Positions 26,901 through 35,032 are shown, numbered from the stretch's first letter. The stretch: DNA of 64,000 nt from an uncultured Desulfuromonas sp. (GCF_963678835.1 NZ_OY787469.1:2046001-2110000), one strand, 5' to 3'. The notes: a model not told the origin generated them from the sequence alone. Translations and numbers: made by a program.

Positions 26901-27904
26901 ACGGAGACGGAACGCCGGCAGCCGATGAAAATCAGGCTCCGCCCGTTAATGATGACGGCCAGACCGGTGACGGCAACGGCGACGGCCTGGCGGACAGCGC
27001 TCAGGCCGATGTCGCCTCCGTCGTGTTCCGCGAAACCGACCATATCTCCACCGACGTCGACGCGGTCCAGACTTACATCACCCTGGTGGCCGACGCCCGC
27101 GACGGCAAAGAAGACACCAGCGACGACAATCAGGCCACGCTGTACAACGTCGCCCAGCTCGACGCACCGGACGATTTGCCTGATGACCTGAGCATGCCCC
27201 TGGGACTGATCAGTTTCACCGCCGCCGTCGAACAGGTCGGCGCCACCGAAACCTTCAGCCTCTACGTCGACGGCAGTCTCGGAATCAACAGCTACCTGAA
27301 GCAGAATGCCGACGGTGACTGGGTCAACCTGGCCAGCAGTGTTTACGGTGGTGCCGTTATTGAAGAGGGCAACAAGGTCCGTCTTGACTTCCAGATTACT
27401 GACGGCAGTGAATTTGACGCTGATGGTGAAGCCAACGGCATTATTGTTGATCCGGGCGCTCCGGGCTATATGGACAGCCCGGCCGTCGATGTCATCCGTT
27501 TCTACAACCCTTCCAGGATGTTACATATGTACAGCGCCCTGGACGGTGAAATCGGCGTCTTGAGCGCAGAAGACAGCGGTTGGGTGGTTGAAGGACCGGC
27601 GTTCAAGGTTGACGCGGATGACTGCTGCGATGTCTACCGCTTCTTCAACGCCTTTACCGGCGATCATTTCTTTACCGCCAATGAGGCTGAAGCCCAGGGG
27701 TTGATGGCCAATGAAGCCAGCGGTTACATCTACGAAGGCATTGCCTTCCAGGTTGCCGACAGCGGCTCAGCCGATGACGCCATCAACCGCTACTACAAAG
27801 CTGAAACCGGCGAACATTTTTATACCGACAGTGCCGAAGAGGGTGTTATCGTCACCGGCCAGCTTGGTTATGTCTATGAAGGTGTCCTCGGCTACGGTGC
27901 CTGA
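20993..27904 (+). CDS. Giant DUF4347 adhesin-like protein 2
   Basis: 2303 aa, a paralogue of the preceding giant protein with a shorter repeat region and no signal peptide. DUF4347 spans about residues 20-170 (AIHLFSHGSSGRLLLG, DLLLYGCNVGEG, GSAALGGDWILE). A beta-rich domain (about 187-325) and a choice-of-anchor-D-like domain (about 331-453) follow, then cadherin/Ig-like repeats. Two clear cadherin modules sit at about 1753-1955, each with SFI(S/A)APDY. The end has a Ca-binding-like GDGNGDGLADS, a choice-of-anchor-U-like domain and the DUF5648-like domain shared almost identically with giant protein 1. The start at 20993 has only a weak GGGGG upstream. It is a probable T1SS substrate acting at the cell surface; ligand unknown. 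Confidence 0.92.
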   Translation: MTPEIQTVQNSVSTPADSRTETLFILDNLSGWQTLVDAAPQGSTVVIIDSTGDALAQMADYLATLDAASVDAIHLFSHGSSGRLLLGATELSAENLLEEPGLLSLLGSVLSEDGDLLLYGCNVGEGSTGIEFVNHLAQRTGADVAASDDATGSAALGGDWILETQSGPVAVLASDVFADYGSLLAVFDFSGASSGGGSVTQTVSGITLTATTDTNGLSIWNNEAYDTSNSGTYIEFSFSAAIDVTSFKVGFHSNSGGANLFNIAGTDGTTNYTYNVSPGYSDLYGTETPAYTVDLSGGNDWGTVTSIRVTVNDVGTVAFIADDIVFTVPPSEINVSYSGTTIVDGDTTPSSGEGTDFGSVAAASGTIVRTFTIENSGEGPLFMSGSPLVSITGTNAADFSVTTQPDTSVSSGGSTTFNVTFNPSAVGTRTATITIANNDADENPYNFDLQGTGTNTAPMSSNDSRTLLEDSGSTLLTVSDFGSFNDADGSSLVKVQITALESAGVLEYSSDGLSWSDVTLNQEITSADIDAGRLRFTPDADANGTPYATIGFKVSDGTDYSASAYTLTINVSAENDAPTFTAGADLVAVTEDTTAPGGASISSLLNGNFSDIDGDGFAGVVVTADSSDPVNEGTWQYSTDGSTWYAIGTVTTAAGLLLDTTTLLRFLPVADYHGTPGELTVYAVDDSSATTFTVDASRQTYDTTSDGATAKVAEAGVGLGTSITPIGDAPVVTNAATDEDGQTGSGLVVSRNAVDGAEVTHFKITNISGGTLYKNDGTTQISNGDFITFAEGQAGLKFTPTADSASNGSFDVQSATDGVGGGLSASSATATITVNAVNDTPTLTNLNGDAVSYTIDGTAIPLDASGDATLSDVDSSDFNGGNVTVAVVGNPYPSEDVLSVGIVGAISVSGSNVIHSDGFTIGTFSGGSAGSDLVITLNANATVSRVRDLISALQYLDSDSSTTNTAARSVRITVDDGDGGTSLNQDVTVSLVRAPIIDLDGDDSSGAVNGGYTGSFSEDGGAVAAADSDAAISDDGSYKSLTVTLANHPDGVDEILSSSYGSGAQTVNGEAVTIGAYNSGDGTLTITVDAGSASDATMQMLIASIRYDNSSDDPDTADRSITFTATDNDDNVGTAATAVLSVTSVNDAPTLAATGSDPSYIEGAGAADLFHTVTASTVETADRFSAMTLTVTNVSDGAFEVLGFDGSDVALTNGNSVVTATNGLTVTVAVAGSTATVGFSGESLTNAEMQTLVDALSYRNTSDDPTIGSNRVVTITAVKDTGGTANSGQDTAAVNLVSTVALTAVNDAPVISGVNGDSSSIVAGSGAQEVTLFNDATVTNADSADYNGGSLLLTQGSGTTNGSWGVDGTTVTSGGDAMIAAGETIAVGGVAIGIVHATNDGQDGNTLQVNFNANTTSARIQTLLQAVTYSAPSALGARTFALTLNDGDGTANGGDQDAVAGFTIDITPNPPVISNLHGDSVNGIVGKAIQVDSGGDVTVSDADSSNFDTGNLTITRTGGTGNFGLTGSGSTGVSSGISTLDADGTIAASENIYVDGVAIASVSAPSDGQGTHNLIFNFDSNATPARVQTLIRALNFTSTTEGTNTFSLTLKDASSGATSAAGNFEVDLAAPTITSATYSTQTGTFVVTGTDLQAVAGDNNDIDASLFTITGEGGSTYTLTYSVDVEISSATEFSLVLSATDKTEVDALINNSGTASTDHTTYNLAVSAGWNGGGGNADLVDNGITATLNTPPVITSDGGDDSAAIRQTENESHVTTVSATDDDGDTVTYRLDGGADQGRFSIDAASGVLSFISAPDYDNPVDADRDNSYEVIVTADDGKGGSDSQQLTISVVNEAPQITSDGGNSYAVLSVDENPLAVTTIQAHDADNDSITYRISGGIDADQFQIDAASGMLSFIAAPDYENPSDNGGNNNYVVRVTAVDSHGADDVQTLSINVVNVDESGDPVQPGDDGDGTPAADENQAPPVNDDGQTGDGNGDGLADSAQADVASVVFRETDHISTDVDAVQTYITLVADARDGKEDTSDDNQATLYNVAQLDAPDDLPDDLSMPLGLISFTAAVEQVGATETFSLYVDGSLGINSYLKQNADGDWVNLASSVYGGAVIEEGNKVRLDFQITDGSEFDADGEANGIIVDPGAPGYMDSPAVDVIRFYNPSRMLHMYSALDGEIGVLSAEDSGWVVEGPAFKVDADDCCDVYRFFNAFTGDHFFTANEAEAQGLMANEASGYIYEGIAFQVADSGSADDAINRYYKAETGEHFYTDSAEEGVIVTGQLGYVYEGVLGYGA
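27308..27904 (+). repeat. 3' tract nearly identical to the end of giant gene 1
   Basis: Partner of 20212-20808, about 98% identical by eye and gap-free. Several of the differences are third-position changes. It is best explained by recent gene conversion or a recent duplication of the 3' module. Confidence 0.9.
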
Positions 27905-27932
27905 ATAAGTGGATGCCACCAAGAGAATCATG

Positions 27933-27979
27933 GCCGGGGGGAGTTTCTTTTCTTTCCCCGGCTGTGATGTTTTTTCTTT
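27933..27979 (+). terminator. Probable terminator after giant gene 2
   Basis: GCCGGGG (27933-27939) pairs with CCCCGGC (27956-27962) across a 16-base pyrimidine-rich loop. A T-rich run follows a few bases later. The large loop and the delayed T tract lower confidence. Confidence 0.5.
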
Positions 27980-28195
27980 CAATGTGAAGAAAAACCGTCT
28001 GCCTTGCACGAACTCCATAGAACAAGACTGTTGATGGCGATTCTCGTCAAGATAGAGTACTATAGGGGCTGTCGGGGTTTTAAAGGACGCTGGTTGCTTT
28101 TTCAACACGTGTTGTTTCAAAAAGTCCTCCAGAAATTTTCAAGGATTTTCCCGCCCCATCTTGTATTTCAATATAACTGACAAAGGAGTCTATTT

Positions 28196-28957
28196 GTGCC
28201 GAATATTCAAGCTGTTACGTTGCAGAGACATGAAGGGAAACACCTGTTGCCACTTTCCTCTTGGGAATTTGCTGCAAATCAGCATCTTGTCGGATTGTTG
28301 CCGTCCGAGTTTGTCTCGGCGGCGCAATTTTTTCCGATTGTTTTTGCCAAGCAGGCTGATGGTGAAATAACCGTTTGCGCCTTGTTGGGGCTTGAGCCCG
28401 GTAAAAATATTTTTGTCGATGTCGAAAAAGGCTGGAAGAGCGGCTATATCCCAGCGGTGTTCAGGCGCTACCCCTTTATGCTGGCGCAACAAAAAGAACA
28501 GGACTCTAAAGAGGATGTCCGTTTCATGCTGTGCGTTGATGAGGAGTCAGGACTGATTGGCGATAGCGGCGGGACGCCTTTTTTTGATGAAGAGGGAAAA
28601 CTTTCTGAACCTTTGCAAAAAATGCTGACGTTTTGTGGCGAATGCCAGAAGCAGGTAACGTACAGTAAACAGTTCTGTGCGTTGCTTGAAGAGATGGAGC
28701 TGTTACAGCCGATCAAGATCGAAGTCAAAAAAAAGGATGGCGGTGTGATGAATGTCGGCGGCGTGTTGCATGTTGACGAAAAGAAAATGGAAGCGCTCGA
28801 CGATGAATCTTTTTTGAAAGTGCGCCATAGCCGGTTTTTACCACTCATTTATGCCCACCTGTTGTCATTGCACCACCTTGGAACACTCAGAGAACATTAT
28901 CATGCGAAAAACACATCGCAAGAGACTTCCACTCTTCCTCAACACTTTCATTTTTAA
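28196..28957 (+). CDS. SapC-family protein
   Basis: 253 aa, resembling the SapC-like family (PF07277). Despite the name, these soluble proteins are not the SapC permease, and their biochemical role is not settled. Visible family features are the N-terminal HLLPLSSWEFAANQHLVGLLPSEF-type opening, FFPIVFAKQ, LLGLEPGKNIFVD, YIPAVFRRYPF, and the Asp/Glu/Gly run LCVDEESGLIGDSGGTPFFDEEGK. The start is GTG with AAGGAG at 28182-28187; no better ATG fits. It follows the two giant surface proteins in the same orientation after a possible terminator. A link to their maturation is only inference from position. Confidence 0.85.
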   Translation: MPNIQAVTLQRHEGKHLLPLSSWEFAANQHLVGLLPSEFVSAAQFFPIVFAKQADGEITVCALLGLEPGKNIFVDVEKGWKSGYIPAVFRRYPFMLAQQKEQDSKEDVRFMLCVDEESGLIGDSGGTPFFDEEGKLSEPLQKMLTFCGECQKQVTYSKQFCALLEEMELLQPIKIEVKKKDGGVMNVGGVLHVDEKKMEALDDESFLKVRHSRFLPLIYAHLLSLHHLGTLREHYHAKNTSQETSTLPQHFHF

Positions 28958-29115
28958 CGGCTGGTGGCTGTTGATAAACAGCTTGTGGTGCCCATTGTCG
29001 AGCGTGGTTGAAGGATCCGCAGTGGAACGTTTTAGCGTCTTGTCGGTAATGTTCATCATGACTGAAAAAATAAATTTCGCAGGTGTCTTGCGGCATGGGC
29101 CCATCAGGTAATTTA

Positions 29116-30012
29116 ATGCGTTCTCCACGTATTCTTGTTCTATTGGCGGCCTATAACGGTGATCGCTGGCTGGATGAACAGATTCATTCCATTTTGAATC
29201 AGTGTCGGGTGGATGTGTCTCTGTTCATCAGTATCGATCCAGGGACGGATAACACGGAAACGCTTTGTCGGGAATGGGCGGATCGTGATCACCGTGTGCG
29301 TGTGTTGCCGTCGTCTGATTCTTTTGGCTGTGCCGCGAAAAATTTTTATCACTTGCTGCGCCAAGTTGATTTGACGCAGGTGGATTATGTTTCTTTGGCG
29401 GATCAGGATGATCTCTGGGAGCCAGATAAGTTGCTATGTGCGTGCAAGATACTACAGCAGGGGTATTCCGGCTATTCGAGTAACGTCACCGCATTTTGGC
29501 CGGATGGCCGCCGTTTTCTCATTGATAAAGCCCAGCCGCAGCGTGAATTCGACTATTTATTTGAAGCCGCCGGTCCGGGATGTACCTATGTACTTGATCG
29601 GAACCTTGCGTCGGCACTGCAACAGGACATAACCCGACGCCGTGACGATGTTGAGGCCATTTATTTTCACGACTGGTTTTTTTATGCCTATGCACGCTCC
29701 GGGGGATATCGCTGGTTTATTGATTCTCACAGCGGGTTACTTTATCGTCAGCATGCGCACAATCATACCGGTGTTCACCAGGGCTTTCGTGCCTCTGTTA
29801 AGCGCCTGCGCATGATTGTGTCACATCAATACAGATTTGAGACGTTGCGCATCGCTCAACTTTGCCAGGACTGTCACCCGACATTTTCAGTGCCGTTTCG
29901 GCTGCGTGCTGAGGACTGCCGCCGGTTTATCCTGATCGGGATTAACGGATGTCGACGTTCTCTTCGTGACCGGATTGCGTTGTTTGCCCTGGCATTGCTG
30001 AGGCTGTTTTGA
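29116..30012 (+). CDS. Family 2 glycosyltransferase (rhamnosyltransferase-like)
   Basis: About 298 aa, predicted to transfer a sugar from a nucleotide donor during surface polysaccharide assembly at the cytoplasmic membrane face. It shows the GT2 opening ILVLLAAYNGDRWLDEQIHSIL, acidic donor-binding SIDPGTDN and VSLADQDDLWEPDKL, and a central FHDWFFYAYARSGG. It lacks long TM helices, though the C-terminus is hydrophobic. The start at 29116 is chosen because MRSPRILVLLAAYN begins the fold and AGGTAA lies upstream; GTG 29083 or ATG 29095 are alternatives. It is first of four closely spaced polysaccharide genes. Confidence 0.87.
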   Translation: MRSPRILVLLAAYNGDRWLDEQIHSILNQCRVDVSLFISIDPGTDNTETLCREWADRDHRVRVLPSSDSFGCAAKNFYHLLRQVDLTQVDYVSLADQDDLWEPDKLLCACKILQQGYSGYSSNVTAFWPDGRRFLIDKAQPQREFDYLFEAAGPGCTYVLDRNLASALQQDITRRRDDVEAIYFHDWFFYAYARSGGYRWFIDSHSGLLYRQHAHNHTGVHQGFRASVKRLRMIVSHQYRFETLRIAQLCQDCHPTFSVPFRLRAEDCRRFILIGINGCRRSLRDRIALFALALLRLF

Positions 30013-30037
30013 TCCCTGAGCGGAACAGGTGATAATG

Positions 30038-30952
30038 ATGGGTAAAGTTTTAGTAACCGGCGCCGATGGTTTTATCGGGCGCAGGTTGTGCACGTTATTG
30101 GCACAACGCAATTTTGAACAGATAAAAATTGTTCACGGTGAACACGTTATGCAGCACTCCGTCGATTGTTGGGCCATGCACATCGGGCCCGAGACTGACT
30201 GGTGGGGAGCGCTGAGCGATGTTGAAACTGTCGTGCATCTGGCCGGCATTGCCCACTGTCGTGCCGATGAAGACGTCTACCGTCATGTGAACATTGAGGG
30301 TACGGCGTGTCTTGCCCGTCAGGCCGTTCTCAAAGGGGTGCGGCGGATGATTTTTGTCAGCACGGTACAGGCTGCGGATCCCGGAACAAATTCTTATGCC
30401 CTGAGTAAACGTGCTGCTGAGCAGGAACTGCAGAAAATCGCTGCACAAAGCGCAATGGAATTGGTCATTATTCGCCCAACTCTGGTATATGGCGCAGGGG
30501 TTAAGGGAAATTTACGCTCATTGCTGAAATGGGTGCAGTACGGGATACCTTTTCCCGTGTGCCGTCCTTCTGTGGAGCGCAGTTTGCTGTCACTCGATAA
30601 CTTATGTGATGTGTTGCGTTTTTGTCTTGAATCTTCGTCATGTGGTGGAAATGTTTTTACTGTCTGTGATGACCGCAGTCTTTGTCTCGAAGAGCTGGTG
30701 GACCTTATGGCGTATTATCTGGGCAAGAGGATTATTCAAATTCCCCTGCCGCGCACGTTGATGCAGTACGTCGGACAGGGCCTGAGTTTTTTGACACAGA
30801 CAAACGGCAACAAACTGGAGCCGCTTTATACCTCGTTTATTGCCGACAACAGTGAGATAAAAAAACAGTTGGGCTGGCAACCTCCGTTTTCAGTTGAACA
30901 GGGAATTGAGCAGATGGTGACGAATTTTGTGAACACGAAGAAGTCGTTATGA
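30038..30952 (+). CDS. NAD-dependent sugar epimerase/dehydratase (WbpK-like)
   Basis: 304 aa short-chain dehydrogenase/reductase of the extended nucleotide-sugar type. It has the N-terminal VLVTGADGFIGRRL dinucleotide motif, HLAGIAHC, a conserved SerThr in IFVSTVQ, the catalytic Tyr-Lys pair in SYALSKRAAE and IIRPTLVYG. Start 30038 has AGGTGA five bases upstream; ATG 30035 is close behind. Its stop overlaps the start of the next gene (ATGA), so they are co-translated. The trio epimerase, WecA-type transferase and WbpM-type dehydratase mirrors wbpK-wbpL-wbpM of Pseudomonas O-antigen clusters. The exact substrate is unknown. Confidence 0.87.
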   Translation: MGKVLVTGADGFIGRRLCTLLAQRNFEQIKIVHGEHVMQHSVDCWAMHIGPETDWWGALSDVETVVHLAGIAHCRADEDVYRHVNIEGTACLARQAVLKGVRRMIFVSTVQAADPGTNSYALSKRAAEQELQKIAAQSAMELVIIRPTLVYGAGVKGNLRSLLKWVQYGIPFPVCRPSVERSLLSLDNLCDVLRFCLESSSCGGNVFTVCDDRSLCLEELVDLMAYYLGKRIIQIPLPRTLMQYVGQGLSFLTQTNGNKLEPLYTSFIADNSEIKKQLGWQPPFSVEQGIEQMVTNFVNTKKSL

Positions 30953-31920
30953 TTCCTGTGCTGTTTTCAGTGCTCAGCAGTGTTTTCGGGGTGTTGTTCG
31001 TCTGTCGTAATGCACAGACCCTGCGTCTTGTCGATATTCCGGAACAGCGTAGCTCCCACGTGGAACCCACCCCGAAAGGGGGGGGACTGGGAATTGTGCT
31101 GGCCTTTTGCCTGATGCCTCTCTGGAGCGAACTGCCGATTCTGGTATGGTTGTCGGCACTCGGCATCGCGATCACCGGTTTTTTTGCTGATTGTTGTGAT
31201 TTCTCTCCACGACGGCGGCTTGTCGTGTTCTTTCTCTGTGCGGGTATGTTTTCATTATCACAGGGGAACCTTGCCACCCCAGTTGCTGTTTTGCTGGTTC
31301 CCGCCAGCCTGATTTTTATCGTTGGAACAGCAAATTTTTATAATTTTATGGATGGCATTAACGGCATGGCGGCGATTACCGGAATCGTGAGTTTTGCCTT
31401 GCTGGGTTTTTATGGTGTTTTCGTGGACAAAAGTGCTGCTCTGGTGATGGTCTGTTTTGTTTTGTCGGCAGCTTGTCTGGGGTTTTTGCCGTTTAATGTT
31501 CCGCAGGCCAGGATCTTTATGGGCGATGTCGGCAGTGTTTTTTTAGGATTTCTGTTTTCCGGGATATGTGTTGTTTTTTCTGAAAATGCTTTTGAATTTA
31601 CTGTATTGGCTTCATTCTTGTTATTATTTTATTTGGACGAGCTGCTAACAATGGCCCAACGTATCCATGCCGGGATGAGTCTTCTGCAGCCACACCGCAT
31701 GCATCTTTATCAGGTTCTGGCCAATGAGGCTTCTTTTCCCCAATGGACCGTATCACTGGCGTATGGGCTGATTCAGTTATTCTGTGGTCTGACAGGTATC
31801 TGGTGTTATCTTCATGACCGATCTACCTCGTGGGCGGTTTTCCTTGTTTTTGTCGGTGTTGTTTTTATTGGTGTTGACCTGCTGGTAAAAAACAAATTTT
31901 CCGTTAAGCTTTCGGTGTAA
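30949..31920 (+). CDS. Undecaprenyl-phosphate sugar-1-phosphate transferase (WecA/WbpL family)
   Basis: 323 aa polytopic membrane enzyme that starts polysaccharide repeat-unit synthesis by moving a HexNAc-1-phosphate from UDP-sugar to undecaprenyl phosphate. It has about ten hydrophobic segments and the family motifs NFYNFMDGINGMA and ARIFMGDVGSVFLGFL. The cytoplasmic loop near residue 240 carries the HPHR-like LLQPHRMHLYQ. It overlaps the epimerase gene by four bases and is three bases before the next gene, so it is part of a tight operon. Confidence 0.9.
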   Translation: MIPVLFSVLSSVFGVLFVCRNAQTLRLVDIPEQRSSHVEPTPKGGGLGIVLAFCLMPLWSELPILVWLSALGIAITGFFADCCDFSPRRRLVVFFLCAGMFSLSQGNLATPVAVLLVPASLIFIVGTANFYNFMDGINGMAAITGIVSFALLGFYGVFVDKSAALVMVCFVLSAACLGFLPFNVPQARIFMGDVGSVFLGFLFSGICVVFSENAFEFTVLASFLLLFYLDELLTMAQRIHAGMSLLQPHRMHLYQVLANEASFPQWTVSLAYGLIQLFCGLTGIWCYLHDRSTSWAVFLVFVGVVFIGVDLLVKNKFSVKLSV

Positions 31921-31923
31921 ATT

Positions 31924-33789
31924 ATGGACTTCCTGCTGATTCAGAGAAGGCTTTTTGTTATTTTCCCTTTGCAACTGTTTCTGGTTGTTTGTTCGCTTTA
32001 TTGCGCCTTTCTTGTCCGTTTCGACTTTTCTATCCCTGACGTTTATCTGACGGTTTTCTATCGTATTCTTCCGGCTGTCATTGTCATTAAGTTGTTTGTT
32101 TTCGGATACTTCAAGCTCTACAGTGGCTGGTGGCGCTATGTTTCAATGTCCGATCTGGTGGTGATTTTTAAAGCGAACTTTATTGGTTCGGCCGGGGTCA
32201 TTGTCTACAATTTTTTTGTCTATCGTTTGGAGCTGGTTTCACGGACTATCCTTTTTCTCGATGGTCTGTTCTGTTTTCTTCTCGTTGCGGGAATTCGTTT
32301 CTCCATCCGTGCTTTTCGGGAAAACTTTTATCCCATGCCGGTCAATAAAGCCGGTAAAACGCGGATGCTGATTGTCGGTGCCGGCGATGCGGGACAAATG
32401 ATTGCCCGTGAGCTTCGTCTTAATCGAAAACTTTCCTATGATGCCATCGGCTTTATTGATGATGATCGCCGTAAACAGAACACCCGCTTTCGGGGATTAC
32501 CTGTTTTAGGCACCTGTGATGATATCCTTTCTGTGTGCCGCAAGAAACGGATTGAAGAGGTGATTATTGCCATCCCGTCAGCAACAGGAAAGCAGATTCG
32601 AACAATTGTCGAATATTGCCAAAAGGCCAATGTGCGTTTTAAGAAACTTCCGGGGGTGGGAGGCCTTCTTGACGGGTCTGTTTCCGTGGAGCAGATTAAA
32701 GATGTTTCTTTGGAAGACCTGCTTGGCCGCGAGGCCGTGCGTCTCGATGGAGAGAAAATTTCCAGCTATCTGTGTGGGAAGCGGGTCCTGGTGACAGGGG
32801 CCGGAGGCAGTATCGGCAGTGAGTTGTGTCGTCAGATCGCCTATTTCTGTCCCAATAAGCTGATCTTGTTCGAAAACGGTGAAACGCCGCTGTTTTCCAT
32901 TGAACAGGAGCTGAAAAAAGCTTATCCGAAGCTGCTGGTGTACCCCATCATTGGCGATATTCGCTACCGCTCGCGTGTTGAAGCTATTTTTGATGAGTTC
33001 ATGCCGGAGGTGGTCTTTCATGCTGCGGCGTATAAACATGTGCCGATGATGGAGGTTAATCCTGCTGAGGCGGTTAACAATAATGTGCGCGGAACCCAAG
33101 TTGTTGCGGAGATGGCGCATATCTTTCGCGTTGAACGTTTTGTTATGGTCTCAACAGACAAAGCCGTGAATCCAACCAGTGTCATGGGAGCTACGAAAAG
33201 GGCGGCGGAAAAGCTGGTTCAGGCGCTATCCTGTCAGAGTCAGACGCGCTTTGTGACTGTGCGTTTCGGGAATGTTCTCGGTAGCAACGGCAGTGTCATA
33301 CCGACCTTTAAAGAGCAAATCCGTCATGGTGGCCCACTGACTGTTACCCATAAAGAGATCACCCGTTTTTTCATGACGATTCCCGAAGCAACACAATTGG
33401 TTTTACAGGCCGGAAGTATGGGAAATGGAGGGGAGATCTATTTATTGGACATGGGAGAGCCAGTAAAAATTCTCCATTTGGCTGAAGAGTTGATCCGTTT
33501 GTCCGGGAAAGTTCCCTACGATGATATCGATATTGTTTTTTCTGGTTTGCGCCCTGGAGAAAAGCTTTATGAGGAGTTGCTTCTTGACGGGGAGGGAATC
33601 AAGCCGACCACGCATGAAAAAATCTGTGTTGCACAGTCAGTAACGGAAAATGATGCCCTTCTCAACGCTCAACTCGAGCATCTTTTTGAAGCGGCTCGAA
33701 AAATGGATCTGCGTTTAACAGTTGATTTATTAGAGAAAGTTGTTCCTGAATATCAACCGGCACAACATAATTCTGTCCGAAATTTATAA
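31924..33789 (+). CDS. WbpM/CapD-type nucleotide-sugar 4,6-dehydratase (membrane-bound)
   Basis: 621 aa. Four N-terminal TM helices are followed by a CoA-binding-like Rossmann region (MLIVGAGDAGQMIARELRL) and then the catalytic SDR domain (VLVTGAGGSIGSELCRQI, HAAAYKHVPMME, MVSTDKAVNPTSVMGATKRAAE). As in WbpM/FlaA1, the usual catalytic Tyr is replaced by Met (SVMGATK). The family makes UDP-4-keto-6-deoxy-HexNAc for O-antigen or capsule sugars such as QuiNAc/FucNAc. It is last of the four-gene run; IS remnants follow directly, so downstream cluster genes may have been lost. Confidence 0.93.
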   Translation: MDFLLIQRRLFVIFPLQLFLVVCSLYCAFLVRFDFSIPDVYLTVFYRILPAVIVIKLFVFGYFKLYSGWWRYVSMSDLVVIFKANFIGSAGVIVYNFFVYRLELVSRTILFLDGLFCFLLVAGIRFSIRAFRENFYPMPVNKAGKTRMLIVGAGDAGQMIARELRLNRKLSYDAIGFIDDDRRKQNTRFRGLPVLGTCDDILSVCRKKRIEEVIIAIPSATGKQIRTIVEYCQKANVRFKKLPGVGGLLDGSVSVEQIKDVSLEDLLGREAVRLDGEKISSYLCGKRVLVTGAGGSIGSELCRQIAYFCPNKLILFENGETPLFSIEQELKKAYPKLLVYPIIGDIRYRSRVEAIFDEFMPEVVFHAAAYKHVPMMEVNPAEAVNNNVRGTQVVAEMAHIFRVERFVMVSTDKAVNPTSVMGATKRAAEKLVQALSCQSQTRFVTVRFGNVLGSNGSVIPTFKEQIRHGGPLTVTHKEITRFFMTIPEATQLVLQAGSMGNGGEIYLLDMGEPVKILHLAEELIRLSGKVPYDDIDIVFSGLRPGEKLYEELLLDGEGIKPTTHEKICVAQSVTENDALLNAQLEHLFEAARKMDLRLTVDLLEKVVPEYQPAQHNSVRNL

Positions 33790-33847
33790 AAACGTGTTCC
33801 TCAGCCCGTTTTTTACATTTCTAATATGTTAGAAAGTTGAGCGTTGT

Positions 33848-34065
33848 TTACACTTTTTCGCCATAGAGATATTCGAGTCGCTTTTCATATGGCGTCATAT
33901 TGTCAATGTCCTTATGGGGCTTGACCGTATTATACAAGTTGATGAAGCGTTGCAGGCTGATTTGCCGGTTTTTGCGACTCTCAAAGGTCTCGCGCTGGAG
34001 CCACATCTCCATGATTGTGCGTATGCCTCGTTCAGCTTTTCCTGACGTGGTCAAGAAAAAATGGA
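33848..34065 (-). pseudogene. C-terminal fragment of a DDE (rve-type) transposase
   Basis: On the minus strand, GKAERGIRTIMEMW and FINLYNTVKPHKDIDNMTPYEK are the end of an integrase-core transposase of the IS3/IS481 type. Only about 70 residues remain and the rest is missing. It abuts a second, different transposase tail. Confidence 0.7.
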
Positions 34066-34072
34066 CTGTTGG

Positions 34073-34310
34073 TTAAGCCGCATTATTCTTTGCCCTCATC
34101 TTTTCAAATTCCCTGGGACTGAGATATCCGAGATGAGAATGAAGTCTCCTACTGTTGTAAAACATCTCAAGGTAGTCAGTGATATTTTGTCGGGCATCTT
34201 CTCTGGTTCTGTAATTGGAAAAGAAGACCCGTTGCGTTTTTAAACTGGCCGAAGAAACTCTCTGCAACAACATTATCCTAGCAGTTCCCTTTGCGGCTCA
34301 TGCTGCTGGT
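34073..34310 (-). pseudogene. IS3-family OrfB C-terminal fragment
   Basis: Minus-strand RVFFSNYRTREDARQNITDYLEMFYNSRRLHSHLGYLSPREFE is the typical IS3-group OrfB tail (given here only as landmarks). Upstream, another frame reads SMSRKGNC-stop-DNVVAESFFGQFK, where relatives have CW. The fragment thus carries a nonsense codon and a frameshift in addition to being truncated. Confidence 0.75.
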
Positions 34311-34393
34311 CATTTGATATGTTGTTAATAGGGTTTGAAATTGCTTACTGCAATACTAGCTGCCTTGATCTGAGTGAAAAATAGCGCCAGGTT

Positions 34394-34740
34394 CAGGTTT
34401 TCGTCGCCTGTGTCGATGGCTTGAAGGGCTTTCCTGAAGCCATTGAGACAACTCAGATTCAACTCTGTATCGTCCATATGATTCGGCACAGTCTGAACTA
34501 TGTTTCGTGGAAACAGCGCAAAGAAGTTGCCACCGATCTGAAGATGAGTTACTCAGCCACGACCCTTGAAGAGGCTGAATCTCACCTGGAACAGTTTGAG
34601 GAAAAGTGGAACAGCAGCCACCCGATGATCGGAAAATCCTGGCGCAACAACTGGGAACGAATTACCCCTTTTTTCTCGTATTGATCTGAGATTCGCAAGG
34701 CGATTTACACGACCAACGCCATTGAGTCAATAAATGGACA
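34394..34740 (+). pseudogene. IS256-family (Mutator) transposase fragment
   Basis: VACVDGLKGFPEAIE, QLCIVHMIRHSLNYVSWKQR, a W-rich ITPFFSY and, after a TGA at about 34682, EIRKAIYTTNAIESIN are the central conserved region of IS256-type transposases. Both ends are lost and an internal stop is present. Confidence 0.8.
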
Positions 34741-35032
34741 ATGCCGATCCATTGCTGGCGATCGGCATTGAATCAGTTATCGATAATGTTTGAAGAGCGG
34801 ATGCTGCTACTCTAGCCGAAGGGCCATTTACACAATCTGCTTTACAGGCCCAAAGTGATTCCTCATCGTAACCAATATCGTGCTACACAGGCTTAAACTA
34901 GCGCCATTCTCCACGCTACATCTATGACTAACCTGAAACTAGACTCTCCCTAACCTGTCTCTAGCCGTTTATCACTAAAATCTACTGCATTGAAATTAAG
35001 ATATTCGCGTTGTAAGACCCTAATTACAAGTT
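34741..35032. other. Noncoding relic sequence
   Basis: No gene supported. It starts with a short dyad (ATGCCGATC/GATCGGCAT at 34741-34768) just past the IS256 fragment and runs up to a MITE copy. Confidence 0.4.

Noticed and set aside
8017-27904. RTX (GGxGxD) calcium repeats in the giant proteins
   Set aside because: Not present; only single GDGNGDG motifs and cadherin/Ig-like repeats were seen.
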